Shown here: piece after piece, positions 22,910 to 31,151 of the stretch | How positions within the stretch are numbered: the stretch's first letter is position 1 | Layout of the letters: every line of letters starts with the position of its first letter | Origin: Bodo saltans | Taxonomy: Eukaryota > Euglenozoa > Kinetoplastea > Eubodonida > Bodonidae | Length of the DNA: 31,151 bases | Assembly: GCA_001460835.1 (NCBI GenBank) | Contig: CYKH01002241.1 | Span: forward strand, 1 to 31,151 | Reading direction: 5' to 3' | Translations under genes and position numbers: made by a program | Notes under the pieces: model-generated | What the model saw: only the letters and a program-made list of their open reading frames with translations | The model's database searches: none | What the model was told of the DNA's origin: nothing

Positions 22910-25900
22910 ATGCGTCGTCAACGACAATCACGTGGTAACTCTGACGCAGAGCCTGCGCGCTGGCCAGTCGCACGGCTACTTGCATTTCTTCGTGAACACG
23001 ATGTTGACCCACCGCCGCCGCCAGTGGAAAAGAGCGAACTGGTGCGTCTCGTTCAGGAAACGATGGATGATATTCTGCTGGGTGAAACTGAGTCGACCAG
23101 CGACACAGAACCACAGGAAGCCAATGACCTGATCACACAAGTCGTTGATCCAACCACTAAATCCGCGTTAGAGCTCGCGGAGCATCTTTCTCAGATGGCG
23201 TACGTTCCGTTCCTACGCAATCACCCGACATACCTCGTGCAGCTGCTCAACCACTGTTGGTCACGCTTCCCTTTTCGTGAAGCATCAAGTCACCCACCCC
23301 CAGTTTGTAAATGGATCTCGGACGTCCTCGCTGGCCCTGATGAATCTTCTGTTATGTTATCAGCTCTCGTGACAGAGACAAACGCTGTTTGCGGAAAACA
23401 TTTGACGCGGAATGATGTAGCGTTCAAATGCCTTGACTGCGGTGCTGACCCTACTTGCATCATTTGCGCTGAATGCTTTAAGACGTCGCCATGCCAGAAT
23501 CATGAGTATCGAATGATCAAGAGCGGTGGAGGAATGTGTGACTGCGGCGATCCGACTGCATGGAAGAAAGAAGGATTTTGTGCGAAGCACCGGGGAATCT
23601 CCGAGACGGATGACCCAACAGCCTCCGTACCGCAGGTAATTGCCGCTTGGCTCTTCCCAGCACTTCGAGCGTCTGTTCGCGTTCTTATCGCACTTGTCCA
23701 AAAGCACTTGGTGGCCAATAAAGATAAGCCCGCCTCAAAATGGCGACCAATTGATGAAACGTCCCAGACTCTTGTCACAACGATTGCACAACAAATGTCG
23801 CGCCTCGCACAGTACAGCGATTGCTCTCGGCGCGTCGTTGTCAAGTTGATGCTTGAGTCTCATGCTGCCTCCTCCCTTGAGATAACGGATGAACGTGTTC
23901 TTGGCGCATCGCCCTTATCAAATGACAACGCGCTTTCCAACATTGAATTGCTTTTCTTGATGGATCAACGCTTTCACTGGGTAACCGTTCGGAATCGCGC
24001 ATTTGTGTCAAAACTCAAGTGGTGGCTCCCTGTGATTTCTATCGTGAAACAATGCGTTTCAGACCCTATGTTCAAAGTACCTTTGTGCCGAGTGTTGCTC
24101 AAGTACCGAGAGCTGGCGATTGCCGATCAACTTGGTCATGTCATCGAAGACGACGAAAGTGAGGATAGCGCTGGAGGATCATCGTCTCGTCAGATGGAAG
24201 ATATGATGACGCTCGCTGTTCAGGTCTTCACTGTCCCCACTGTTGTGGAACCTCTCCTCAACCCCAAAAATTTGCAGCTGGGAGACACATGCACCATTCT
24301 CGACCGATTGATGGTGTCCGTGTTGTACGGTCTGCTTGCTGTGAGGGACAAACGCAACTCAGAGTTTCCTACCCTCGACGCGTCGACCAACACTGATGTA
24401 ACCATCAAGATCCTTCCGAGCACCAAGGAGTCAGATGTTTTTTCGATTGTTCATTTACTCGTCGAGCTCAAGTACGCTCTCAAAGCCTCGCCATCTGTCC
24501 GGGCATTCTTCACCATGTCGGTCGTTTTGAATAAGGCACTTGCTGTCATTTGCCGCATTACCAGCAACTCCGGGTGGATTCGTCGGGATCCAGATGCGAC
24601 AGGCCATATCCTGCCGTGGCATTTGGAGGGTCGACTCATGACCCTGATGTACATGGTCATCAGCGGCTGCCGTCATGCAGTGAAACGGTTGGTTGTGAGT
24701 GCGGTGAAGACAGCTCAGCCGCAAGAGCTTTCAAATGCGTTAGTGATGTTTCAAAACCTGAAGCACAAAAGCCTTACATCATCGATGACAGTGGCGTCGG
24801 GTGAGTGGCATCGACCGCTGCCATTGAAGATCGATCTCGACATGGGCCTTTCGCAGTACATCAGCATTGGGGACGACGTTGCTGGCTCGTTGGCGACGTC
24901 TCCAGACGCTCTCTCCCTCGTGTCTAGATTGTTGTCAATCTACGTACCGCAAGCTCGAAATTTTGTCATGGCAATGAAAAACATGTCTACAAGCAAACAA
25001 AATGTTCTTCAGGGTGATCCTCTGACATTTTCCTCGCCTTCACTGCGCGTGATTCCGGGAATCTTGAAGCTGCTGTTGGAGGTGCACCACTCTATTGACA
25101 ACGGAACAGCCAGAAGTGCCATCACTGAGGTAGGGCAGCTGGAGCTGATGATGCAAGAAGTTATGCGCCCTGTGGAGAGCGTCCAGTGGCTTACTGTCCT
25201 CCTTCAGCCATTTGTTGTTCGCGCACAACACGAGCAGCAGTTGTGGAAGCGCGACTTCATGAAAGTTGGTCATCATCTTGATTTATACGAGCGCCTTTGG
25301 AAAGGATACACTCAAGAAAACGACGTTGCACTTTCGCAATTCATCGCCACAGCCATTCCATCGGAAGAATTTACAAGCGAAATGCTTGCACGATTTGGTT
25401 ACTGTCCGCAATCGGATCGCTTGAATAAGAAAGCAGCGCCAGTTGGGTATGTACCATTCTTGCGGCATTTGCTGACTATCGCATTCGATCATTCAAAGCT
25501 AGGAAAGAATGTTCTGAACAGCGATCACTCGCAACACCTGTACTTGCAACACGCCCTCCGCGTGCTGCTCTTAACTCATACGGGAGGCTTGCCGCGATCA
25601 ACTATTCAACGCGAACTGAAGAGCTACCTTTGTAATGACGACGAAGACGATGAAGATGAAGGAGTAGAAGGGGAACTATCAGATGCGGTTGTGACGCGTT
25701 GCCTAGCTGACATCGCCATTTCAGAGCAACGCCGAGACGGAGTATTTTATCGACTGAAGGGCATCGATCAGTTTTCGTTGGTCAACCCGTACTGCTGCCA
25801 CTTAAGTAGCACGTCCCAGCAAATGGTGTTGTGGGAAACATTCGGCAAGTCAGCGTCTCTCGCTAAACTATCCGACGAAATGCTGCCGGACGCTGCTCCT

Positions 25901-28489
25901 GGCTCGTTCCTCACCGTGCTTGCATCCTGTTCACCCTTTGCTCAACACGACGTGGTTGTTCCTGGTGTGAGGCGGCTTCTTCACACGACTGCAGCGCTGA
26001 ACGTTTCCGCCTTTCTTCTTGTATGCAGTGCCTTCGTGGACCACGACGACATTCCAAAGGTCACCGACGAAGATCTTTTCATTGCAATTGACGCAATGTG
26101 CGCGGCGTGTAGCGACAGCGCGCGATTGTCTGGTGGCGTTAGCGGTCAAATTCGTTGGGAAACTGTCGAGGCCGTCATCAAGTCGAGCAAGGGACAAAAA
26201 CAACAATCCGATGCAATTTTGCCTCTACCAGAGCTCAAAGATACATGTGGTGCAAGAAATGTTCTGTCGACTCCGGTATCCAAATGTGATCTTTCTCTCC
26301 TGTCACGCTCGGCGTCGCACAAGTTCCCGAAACCTACTTCTGCATTGTCTGTATTGTTGAACTTACGTGAATACCTTCTGTGCAACGTTGGCCACAAGAC
26401 AAAGATCGAGAAGACAACAGGGTCCTCATCACTGCATCCTTGCGATGGAATGAAACGAGAGAAGAAATTAGTTCTCCTTCACCGAGTGACGTTTATTATT
26501 CGCTCAGTCGATGCATTGGTCATTGAAGAGGCGACAGATCCGGTGATGTCAGGCACGCCGGTTGTGGCATCTCAAAGCGAGAAGGCTCTCCGGGCAAAGC
26601 AGCGTCAAAAAGAACTGATGGAAAAAATGAAAGCAAAACAAGCGAAAGCGGTGCAGAATTTTTCTGGACAACAGCAAGCCTCTTCAACAGCACCAGCACT
26701 TTCGGACTCGTCGATGTCAGCATCCGCATCTGAAGTAACAGATCTCCACACAAAATGTTTAGTCGATGCCACAGAGTTGGAGTGCTGTTTCTGTCAATCG
26801 AACGACGACGACGACGGTTCTCTGTGTTTCCTTGCACATGCATCGTCGTCGAGTGTCCTTCGTGACATGGGGTTCGTTGACGCATCAGGGAACGACAGGC
26901 CATGGATCTCAGCCAACATTCACTTTTGCGGGCATGTTGCTCACCCAAAGTGCGTGCATCGCCACCATCAGCATCTTGCGTCGATGCGGGGTTTCAGCGT
27001 ACGAGAATTAGTATTTGCGCGTCGAGGCTTCAGAGGAATGGCGTACTTGGGTTCATCTGAGTTTGCGTGCCCTCTGTGCTCTCGAACATGCACGGCCCTT
27101 GCTGCAGTTCCACAATTGCTCACAAAGCCAACATCGGAACATGCAGGGTCCCAAGATGATGGCGCAAATTTTTTTAAAGATATGTGCAACTCCGCTTGCG
27201 AAGCTCATGAAATCGATCCAACAAATTCGCCATTTCCCGATTTCCGGCAGTCGCTTGTCAACGCTGGTGTCGGCTTCAGTCCAAACACAGATGGTGCTGC
27301 GTTGTGGGATGTCACAACAATTGAAACAAAGCTGAAACAGCAACTTAGTGAAGATGCTGGGACATTAGTGATTTCATCACTCACGGCAGAGCTTGTCTCC
27401 CTCCATGTTGTTTCCGACATCATTGATCAAGAAGTACTGCTGGTGAGGGCTGGTCGCACCTTCAGCGTTGCGCGCTATCAGGCGTTGCTCTCGACACTTG
27501 TGTCGCTGTCCGCGCTCTGCTCGCAGCAGCATCAAGAGGTACTTCATGCCTTTTTCGATCGAAACTATCCTTCACACTCGAGCCTGAGTGCCGCCATCTT
27601 AACCACTCTGCAGCAAAAGCAACTGTCCATCGAACTTGTGCAATCGTTCATACTTCGTGCAGCAGCTGAAGCTTCAGCGGTTGGCGGCAATGGGCCACAT
27701 CTGGATATTCGCAGTGTCGTTGCGTCACTTGAAGTGAGCGGTTGCATTTCTCACCTAATGACCCTGTGGCATAAGTGTGCATCTGCCTTCTTGCTGTGGA
27801 GTTTGGCCACGTCTGCGACGCTTTCAACTGGATTTGATGTAAGCAACCTTTTCAGTAGTGTTTTCGGAAACCTTGACACCGTCGGCGGTGTTAGGAACTC
27901 CATTCTAGAAATTTTGTCGCAACTGTCGATGGATGGCAGCCTCACTGAAAGCATCGTACTTGGCGACGTTGTCGCTCGTCAATTCACTTCAAGTCAGCTT
28001 GCTGCTCATTGCACGCTCAATTACGATGAGTACCGCACTGCGGTCGCTGTGAACATACTGCACCTGCCCACAAAGTACAACACCATCATCACCAACATGG
28101 CAGGTGACAACGTTGTGTGCTCAATTTGCTCAACTGTCCGTCCTGCCAAACCTGTGATGTGCCTGACGTGTGGGCAACTGATGTGCCTTCAAAACTCCTC
28201 CCCTGAGCTCTTTGCGCATGCTAGGGAATGCGGCGGGTCGTGTGTGTTCTTGATCGTGCGGGCAACATCATTCTTGATCCTGCAAACCGTTGTTGGGCGT
28301 GCAGCTCAGACACTATCGTTGTACGTGGATAAGTATGGCGAGCGGGATGAGAGCCTTTACCGTGGCGCAGCACTTTCCCACAGCGGACAGCATCTTAAAG
28401 AATTCATTTGGCAGTGGATGTCATGCAGCTGGGATGCAGACTCGAGCGTTCTTCAACACACCTGGCGTCATCATATTGAAACGCTTTAA
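22910..28489 (+). CDS. UBR-box E3 ubiquitin ligase (N-recognin family, 1859 aa)
   Basis: A full UBR box lies at residues 161-227 (CGKHLTRNDVAFKCLDCG, DPTCIICAECF, NHEYRM, GGGMCDCGDPTAWK), the zinc module that reads N-terminal degrons in UBR1-type ligases. A helical body follows with the family signature VQVFTVPT (437-444). Near 1292-1390 is a large RING-H2-like domain starting CCFC and ending CPLC, with CGHVAHPKC between. The C terminus (about 1718-1856) is the UBR autoinhibitory domain: LPTKYNTIITNMAG, CSICS, PVMCLTCGQLMC and a Gly-Arg-Ala core. No ClpS-like domain is seen between UBR box and body, as in plant PRT6 or UBR3. Residues 18-51 resemble a SAP/HeH-like helix pair. The ATG at 22814 is in frame but lies before the best acceptor. 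Confidence 0.9.
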   Translation: MRRQRQSRGNSDAEPARWPVARLLAFLREHDVDPPPPPVEKSELVRLVQETMDDILLGETESTSDTEPQEANDLITQVVDPTTKSALELAEHLSQMAYVPFLRNHPTYLVQLLNHCWSRFPFREASSHPPPVCKWISDVLAGPDESSVMLSALVTETNAVCGKHLTRNDVAFKCLDCGADPTCIICAECFKTSPCQNHEYRMIKSGGGMCDCGDPTAWKKEGFCAKHRGISETDDPTASVPQVIAAWLFPALRASVRVLIALVQKHLVANKDKPASKWRPIDETSQTLVTTIAQQMSRLAQYSDCSRRVVVKLMLESHAASSLEITDERVLGASPLSNDNALSNIELLFLMDQRFHWVTVRNRAFVSKLKWWLPVISIVKQCVSDPMFKVPLCRVLLKYRELAIADQLGHVIEDDESEDSAGGSSSRQMEDMMTLAVQVFTVPTVVEPLLNPKNLQLGDTCTILDRLMVSVLYGLLAVRDKRNSEFPTLDASTNTDVTIKILPSTKESDVFSIVHLLVELKYALKASPSVRAFFTMSVVLNKALAVICRITSNSGWIRRDPDATGHILPWHLEGRLMTLMYMVISGCRHAVKRLVVSAVKTAQPQELSNALVMFQNLKHKSLTSSMTVASGEWHRPLPLKIDLDMGLSQYISIGDDVAGSLATSPDALSLVSRLLSIYVPQARNFVMAMKNMSTSKQNVLQGDPLTFSSPSLRVIPGILKLLLEVHHSIDNGTARSAITEVGQLELMMQEVMRPVESVQWLTVLLQPFVVRAQHEQQLWKRDFMKVGHHLDLYERLWKGYTQENDVALSQFIATAIPSEEFTSEMLARFGYCPQSDRLNKKAAPVGYVPFLRHLLTIAFDHSKLGKNVLNSDHSQHLYLQHALRVLLLTHTGGLPRSTIQRELKSYLCNDDEDDEDEGVEGELSDAVVTRCLADIAISEQRRDGVFYRLKGIDQFSLVNPYCCHLSSTSQQMVLWETFGKSASLAKLSDEMLPDAAPGSFLTVLASCSPFAQHDVVVPGVRRLLHTTAALNVSAFLLVCSAFVDHDDIPKVTDEDLFIAIDAMCAACSDSARLSGGVSGQIRWETVEAVIKSSKGQKQQSDAILPLPELKDTCGARNVLSTPVSKCDLSLLSRSASHKFPKPTSALSVLLNLREYLLCNVGHKTKIEKTTGSSSLHPCDGMKREKKLVLLHRVTFIIRSVDALVIEEATDPVMSGTPVVASQSEKALRAKQRQKELMEKMKAKQAKAVQNFSGQQQASSTAPALSDSSMSASASEVTDLHTKCLVDATELECCFCQSNDDDDGSLCFLAHASSSSVLRDMGFVDASGNDRPWISANIHFCGHVAHPKCVHRHHQHLASMRGFSVRELVFARRGFRGMAYLGSSEFACPLCSRTCTALAAVPQLLTKPTSEHAGSQDDGANFFKDMCNSACEAHEIDPTNSPFPDFRQSLVNAGVGFSPNTDGAALWDVTTIETKLKQQLSEDAGTLVISSLTAELVSLHVVSDIIDQEVLLVRAGRTFSVARYQALLSTLVSLSALCSQQHQEVLHAFFDRNYPSHSSLSAAILTTLQQKQLSIELVQSFILRAAAEASAVGGNGPHLDIRSVVASLEVSGCISHLMTLWHKCASAFLLWSLATSATLSTGFDVSNLFSSVFGNLDTVGGVRNSILEILSQLSMDGSLTESIVLGDVVARQFTSSQLAAHCTLNYDEYRTAVAVNILHLPTKYNTIITNMAGDNVVCSICSTVRPAKPVMCLTCGQLMCLQNSSPELFAHARECGGSCVFLIVRATSFLILQTVVGRAAQTLSLYVDKYGERDESLYRGAALSHSGQHLKEFIWQWMSCSWDADSSVLQHTWRHHIETL

Positions 28490-28565
28490 TATCAACAACA
28501 CAGCTTGAAAATAACTTATGATGTTACTGGAATTGGAGGATAAGTGAGCTGAAAACTTTGACAAA

Positions 28566-28603
28566 TATTTTTTCTTAATGCTGCATTGGTCAATTGACTT
28601 CAG
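28566..28603 (+). promoter_or_regulatory. candidate trans-splice acceptor
   Basis: ATTTTTTCTT and later TCAATTGACTTC lead to AG at 28602-28603, 34 bases before the ATG at 28638. Confidence 0.5.
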
Positions 28604-28637
28604 GAGAAACACTGACAAAGGATAGGACTACACATTT

Positions 28638-31004
28638 ATGGAGTCTCTGGTAGTCGAAGTCTTCCACCCCTACCGTGGGCAGGACAAGCATCAACTTACA
28701 ATTGCCGTGGGCGAGAAGCTTACTGTGATTGAGAAAGATCCAAGTGGATGGTGGGCTGGGCGAAATGCCAAAGGTGTGGTAGGATTGTTTCCCTCGACGT
28801 ACACACGGAAGGCAACCACTGTCGCTCCGACCGCTGATGTGACCCGAGAAGTTGTTGCAGCGCGCATCTTATCTGAAATTCAAGGACCAAGTGATGCCGC
28901 ACGATCCACTGCCTCCAGCTCTGTGGGACTTCACAACGTTGATTTCGACGTTGATGACGTTTACGCACTGACTGACCACGAGATGGAGAGAGAAATTCGT
29001 CGTCTTGTCAAAGATCGCGACCACAGTCGTCGACAAAACACCGAAACATTGCAAAGGATTGTTGATCTGACCCTTGCTACCAGGAGTACACCCAACGGCG
29101 GAAGATCTGACGATGCAGTTCAAACGTCTGTTAGTGACGTTGAGTCTCAGCGCCTAAAGATAGGTAGGAAGCGTCTGGATGAGCTGATCGAGTTAGAAGG
29201 TCAGCTTCGTGACGAAACATCTGAATGGGAGGGAATTTTAGCTTCGAGAGGCGTACAGATTCCTGAATTCTTGAAAAGGACACAGAGACCGCTGACGATG
29301 GACAGGGCAGAGGAAAAAGTGGACACCTTGCAACAAGCAGCTCCCGAAATTTTGCCATCTGAAGAAGTAGCGCTGCAGCAAGACGAAAATGAGTCTGACG
29401 AATGGATCAGTTCCGTCCAAAATGAAACCCTGCGAACGTATTTACGGCGACTGCAAAAGGTTTTCTTGACCGTCAACGATTTCCTCGACACGCTTGAGGG
29501 TGCCCTTGAACCTCTTGCAATCGACCTTCAGTCACTTGAGCGTTCTTTAAAAAAGAAGCAGAGTACGCTCGACAAACTTGCGGAAATTCACCAAGAGAAA
29601 GTTCAGCAACTTTTCGAGCATTGGGAACGTCGCGTTGCTGATGCGCAACGTGAGTATGGTGAGCTTAAAAGTGGAGGTATGGGAGGCCCAAAATTCATTG
29701 CCTCTCTCCAAGATCAGGTTACACACCTTGAAAAGCAAGTTGACGCTGGGAAAAAGCAGCATCGTAAAGTGGACGGAGAAGTTGAGGCACTGAAGCTCGA
29801 GCTCGCAAATCTTCAAGATACCTTGACATTTGTGAGCAAAAGCAAGGGATTACACCACGAGACTGCAGCAGCTCAAACCTCCGCTGAAAGCCTACTCGCC
29901 GAAGCCAAGCAGATTGAAACTGAGGCGAAGACTCTAGCTCAAAACGACCAAGCTGAGTACAGAAAACTCGAAAGGAAACGAAGAGAAATTTACAATGAGA
30001 TTCAAGAACTCAAAGGAAATCTGAGGGTCTATTGTCGAATCAAGCCGCGAATGCCTAATGAAGGCAAAGCATGCGTCACAGTAGTTGACGATATGACTGT
30101 GCGCATTGCAGATCCTCAGACTGAGAGCTCACAAGAACACGAGTTCGATTTTGTTATTGGCGAATCAGCCTCGCAAGAAGAGATATTCGAGGAAGTCCGA
30201 CCACTTGCTACCTCTGTGCTGGACGGATTCAACGTATGCATCTTTGCCTATGGACAAACGGGAAGTGGAAAAACTTACACCATGGAAGGCCCTCCAAGCA
30301 ACCGCGGTATTAACTATCGTGCTGTGCGAGAACTGTTTACAATTGCCAAAGAGAGAGGTGACGAATACAAAAGCGTTTTGAAGGTGAGCATTCTAGAAGT
30401 TTACAACGATAAGCTGTTTGACTTACAAAACAAGCGGTCGTCGTCCAAAGTTCGATGGGGAGGAGAATCCGTGGGCGTTGTGATCGAGCCACTGCTTCGC
30501 ACAGCCGTCACAAGCGCCGATGATGTCCAAACAGCATTGGAAAAGGCGTACCTGAACAGGTCCGTTGCTGGAACAGAGTGCAACGCTCACAGCTCACGAT
30601 CGCACTGCATCTTAACAATTTTTGTCGATGCAACCAACAACGCAACTGGCAACGTTGTGACTGGCAAGCTTCATTTAATCGACCTTGCTGGATCTGAGCG
30701 TGTCAAGAACAGTGGAGTTGAGGGTGATCGACTGAAAGAAGCAACCCACATCAACACTAGCCTGACACATCTCAAAACTGTGATTCAAGGACTTGCGAAC
30801 AAGAGTCACCACGTTGCATATCGCAACAGTACGTTGACATCGATGCTTCAAGATTCGCTTGGTGGCAATTGCAAGTGCTTGATGTTTGCGAATGTGTCCG
30901 CACTTGCCCACAATGTTCCTGAGACGATCTGCACGATAAAGTACGCAGCGGAAGCAAGAAAAGTGGAAGTTGGCAAAGTCGTCGCAAAAGTTCGCAAGTC
31001 TTAA
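28638..31004 (+). CDS. kinesin-14 motor with N-terminal SH3 domain (788 aa)
   Basis: Residues 5-58 form an SH3 domain: VFHPYRG (ALYDY position), LTIAVGEKLTVIEKD, GWWAGRNAKGVVGLFPSTY with the binding Trp pair and FPxxY. Coiled coils cover about 115-190 and 255-455. The neck IQELKGNLRVYCRIKPR (about 455-470) is the kinesin-14 signature joining the stalk to a C-terminal motor. Motor motifs: P-loop GQTGSGKT (539-546), switch I NAHSSRSH (about 647-654), switch II DLAGSE (682-687), then INTSLTHLKTVI and YRNSTLTSMLQDSLGGN. Such motors move toward microtubule minus ends and act in spindle or cortical microtubule arrays. All catalytic motifs look intact. The SH3 domain suggests recruitment by a proline-rich partner; the partner is not known. 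Confidence 0.92.
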   Translation: MESLVVEVFHPYRGQDKHQLTIAVGEKLTVIEKDPSGWWAGRNAKGVVGLFPSTYTRKATTVAPTADVTREVVAARILSEIQGPSDAARSTASSSVGLHNVDFDVDDVYALTDHEMEREIRRLVKDRDHSRRQNTETLQRIVDLTLATRSTPNGGRSDDAVQTSVSDVESQRLKIGRKRLDELIELEGQLRDETSEWEGILASRGVQIPEFLKRTQRPLTMDRAEEKVDTLQQAAPEILPSEEVALQQDENESDEWISSVQNETLRTYLRRLQKVFLTVNDFLDTLEGALEPLAIDLQSLERSLKKKQSTLDKLAEIHQEKVQQLFEHWERRVADAQREYGELKSGGMGGPKFIASLQDQVTHLEKQVDAGKKQHRKVDGEVEALKLELANLQDTLTFVSKSKGLHHETAAAQTSAESLLAEAKQIETEAKTLAQNDQAEYRKLERKRREIYNEIQELKGNLRVYCRIKPRMPNEGKACVTVVDDMTVRIADPQTESSQEHEFDFVIGESASQEEIFEEVRPLATSVLDGFNVCIFAYGQTGSGKTYTMEGPPSNRGINYRAVRELFTIAKERGDEYKSVLKVSILEVYNDKLFDLQNKRSSSKVRWGGESVGVVIEPLLRTAVTSADDVQTALEKAYLNRSVAGTECNAHSSRSHCILTIFVDATNNATGNVVTGKLHLIDLAGSERVKNSGVEGDRLKEATHINTSLTHLKTVIQGLANKSHHVAYRNSTLTSMLQDSLGGNCKCLMFANVSALAHNVPETICTIKYAAEARKVEVGKVVAKVRKS

Positions 31005-31151
31005 ATTTACGGACGGCCATTTAAAAAAGTTGCAGCTTGTGTGGGGCGAAAAATGAACTCACGGGGTGTTTGACGTCAGTCTATCTGCAAAAAATCCGGC
31101 GATCACACGCTGAGAGGACGGGAATGTGAACAAACACTCCAGGTGATGCGG

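Noticed and set aside
31005-31151. Search for the start of another gene at the right edge
   Set aside because: The last 147 bases show no convincing acceptor plus ATG with a continuing frame; this is probably 3' UTR or spacer.

Overview
The window looks like nuclear DNA of a kinetoplastid protist, most likely a free-living bodonid of the Bodo saltans type. All twenty gene calls lie on the + strand, none needs an intron, and spacers are mostly 95-250 bases. Nearly every start codon is preceded by a pyrimidine-rich tract and a first AG, as expected for polycistronic transcription with spliced-leader trans-splicing. TAA, TAG and TGA are all used as stops, so the code is standard. The highly diverged mitochondrial uL4 with long extensions fits kinetoplastid mitoribosomes. 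The species is inferred, not proven.

Layout. 1-6250: the 3' end of an acidic protein; a 124-aa helical protein; a 680-aa protein with possible C2-like parts; a 164-aa protein with a candidate N-terminal acylation signal; a 509-aa Trp/Arg/Glu-rich helical protein; and a coiled-coil protein whose reading frame is broken near the N terminus. 6499-11253: an FKRP/LicD-type membrane transferase, mitochondrial ribosomal protein uL4m, a strikingly Trp-rich 198-aa protein, and a STIMATE/TMEM110 family membrane protein.

11410-19309 is the most unusual stretch. Three small genes (11410, 12473, 15709) share a divergent RRM-like domain with a GQW/GQL motif, a VEKIKQW-like strand and GCFH(V/I).C. A truncated relative lies at 13093. 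A BTB (KCTD-type) plus WD-repeat protein sits between them, and a large low-complexity, probably RNA-binding protein follows. The only three spacers longer than 600 bases in the window fall in or beside this cluster.

20146-31004: a mitochondrial TruD/PUS7-like protein that seems to have lost its catalytic motif, a small basic protein, a 1859-aa UBR-box E3 ubiquitin ligase with RING and C-terminal UBR domain, and a kinesin-14 with an N-terminal SH3 domain.

The genes do not form one pathway, as is normal for kinetoplastid transcription units. Two products act in mitochondrial translation or RNA metabolism (uL4m, TruD-like), several look RNA-binding, and the rest belong to secretory, ubiquitin and cytoskeletal systems. 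No tRNA, rRNA, CRISPR array or transposon was seen.
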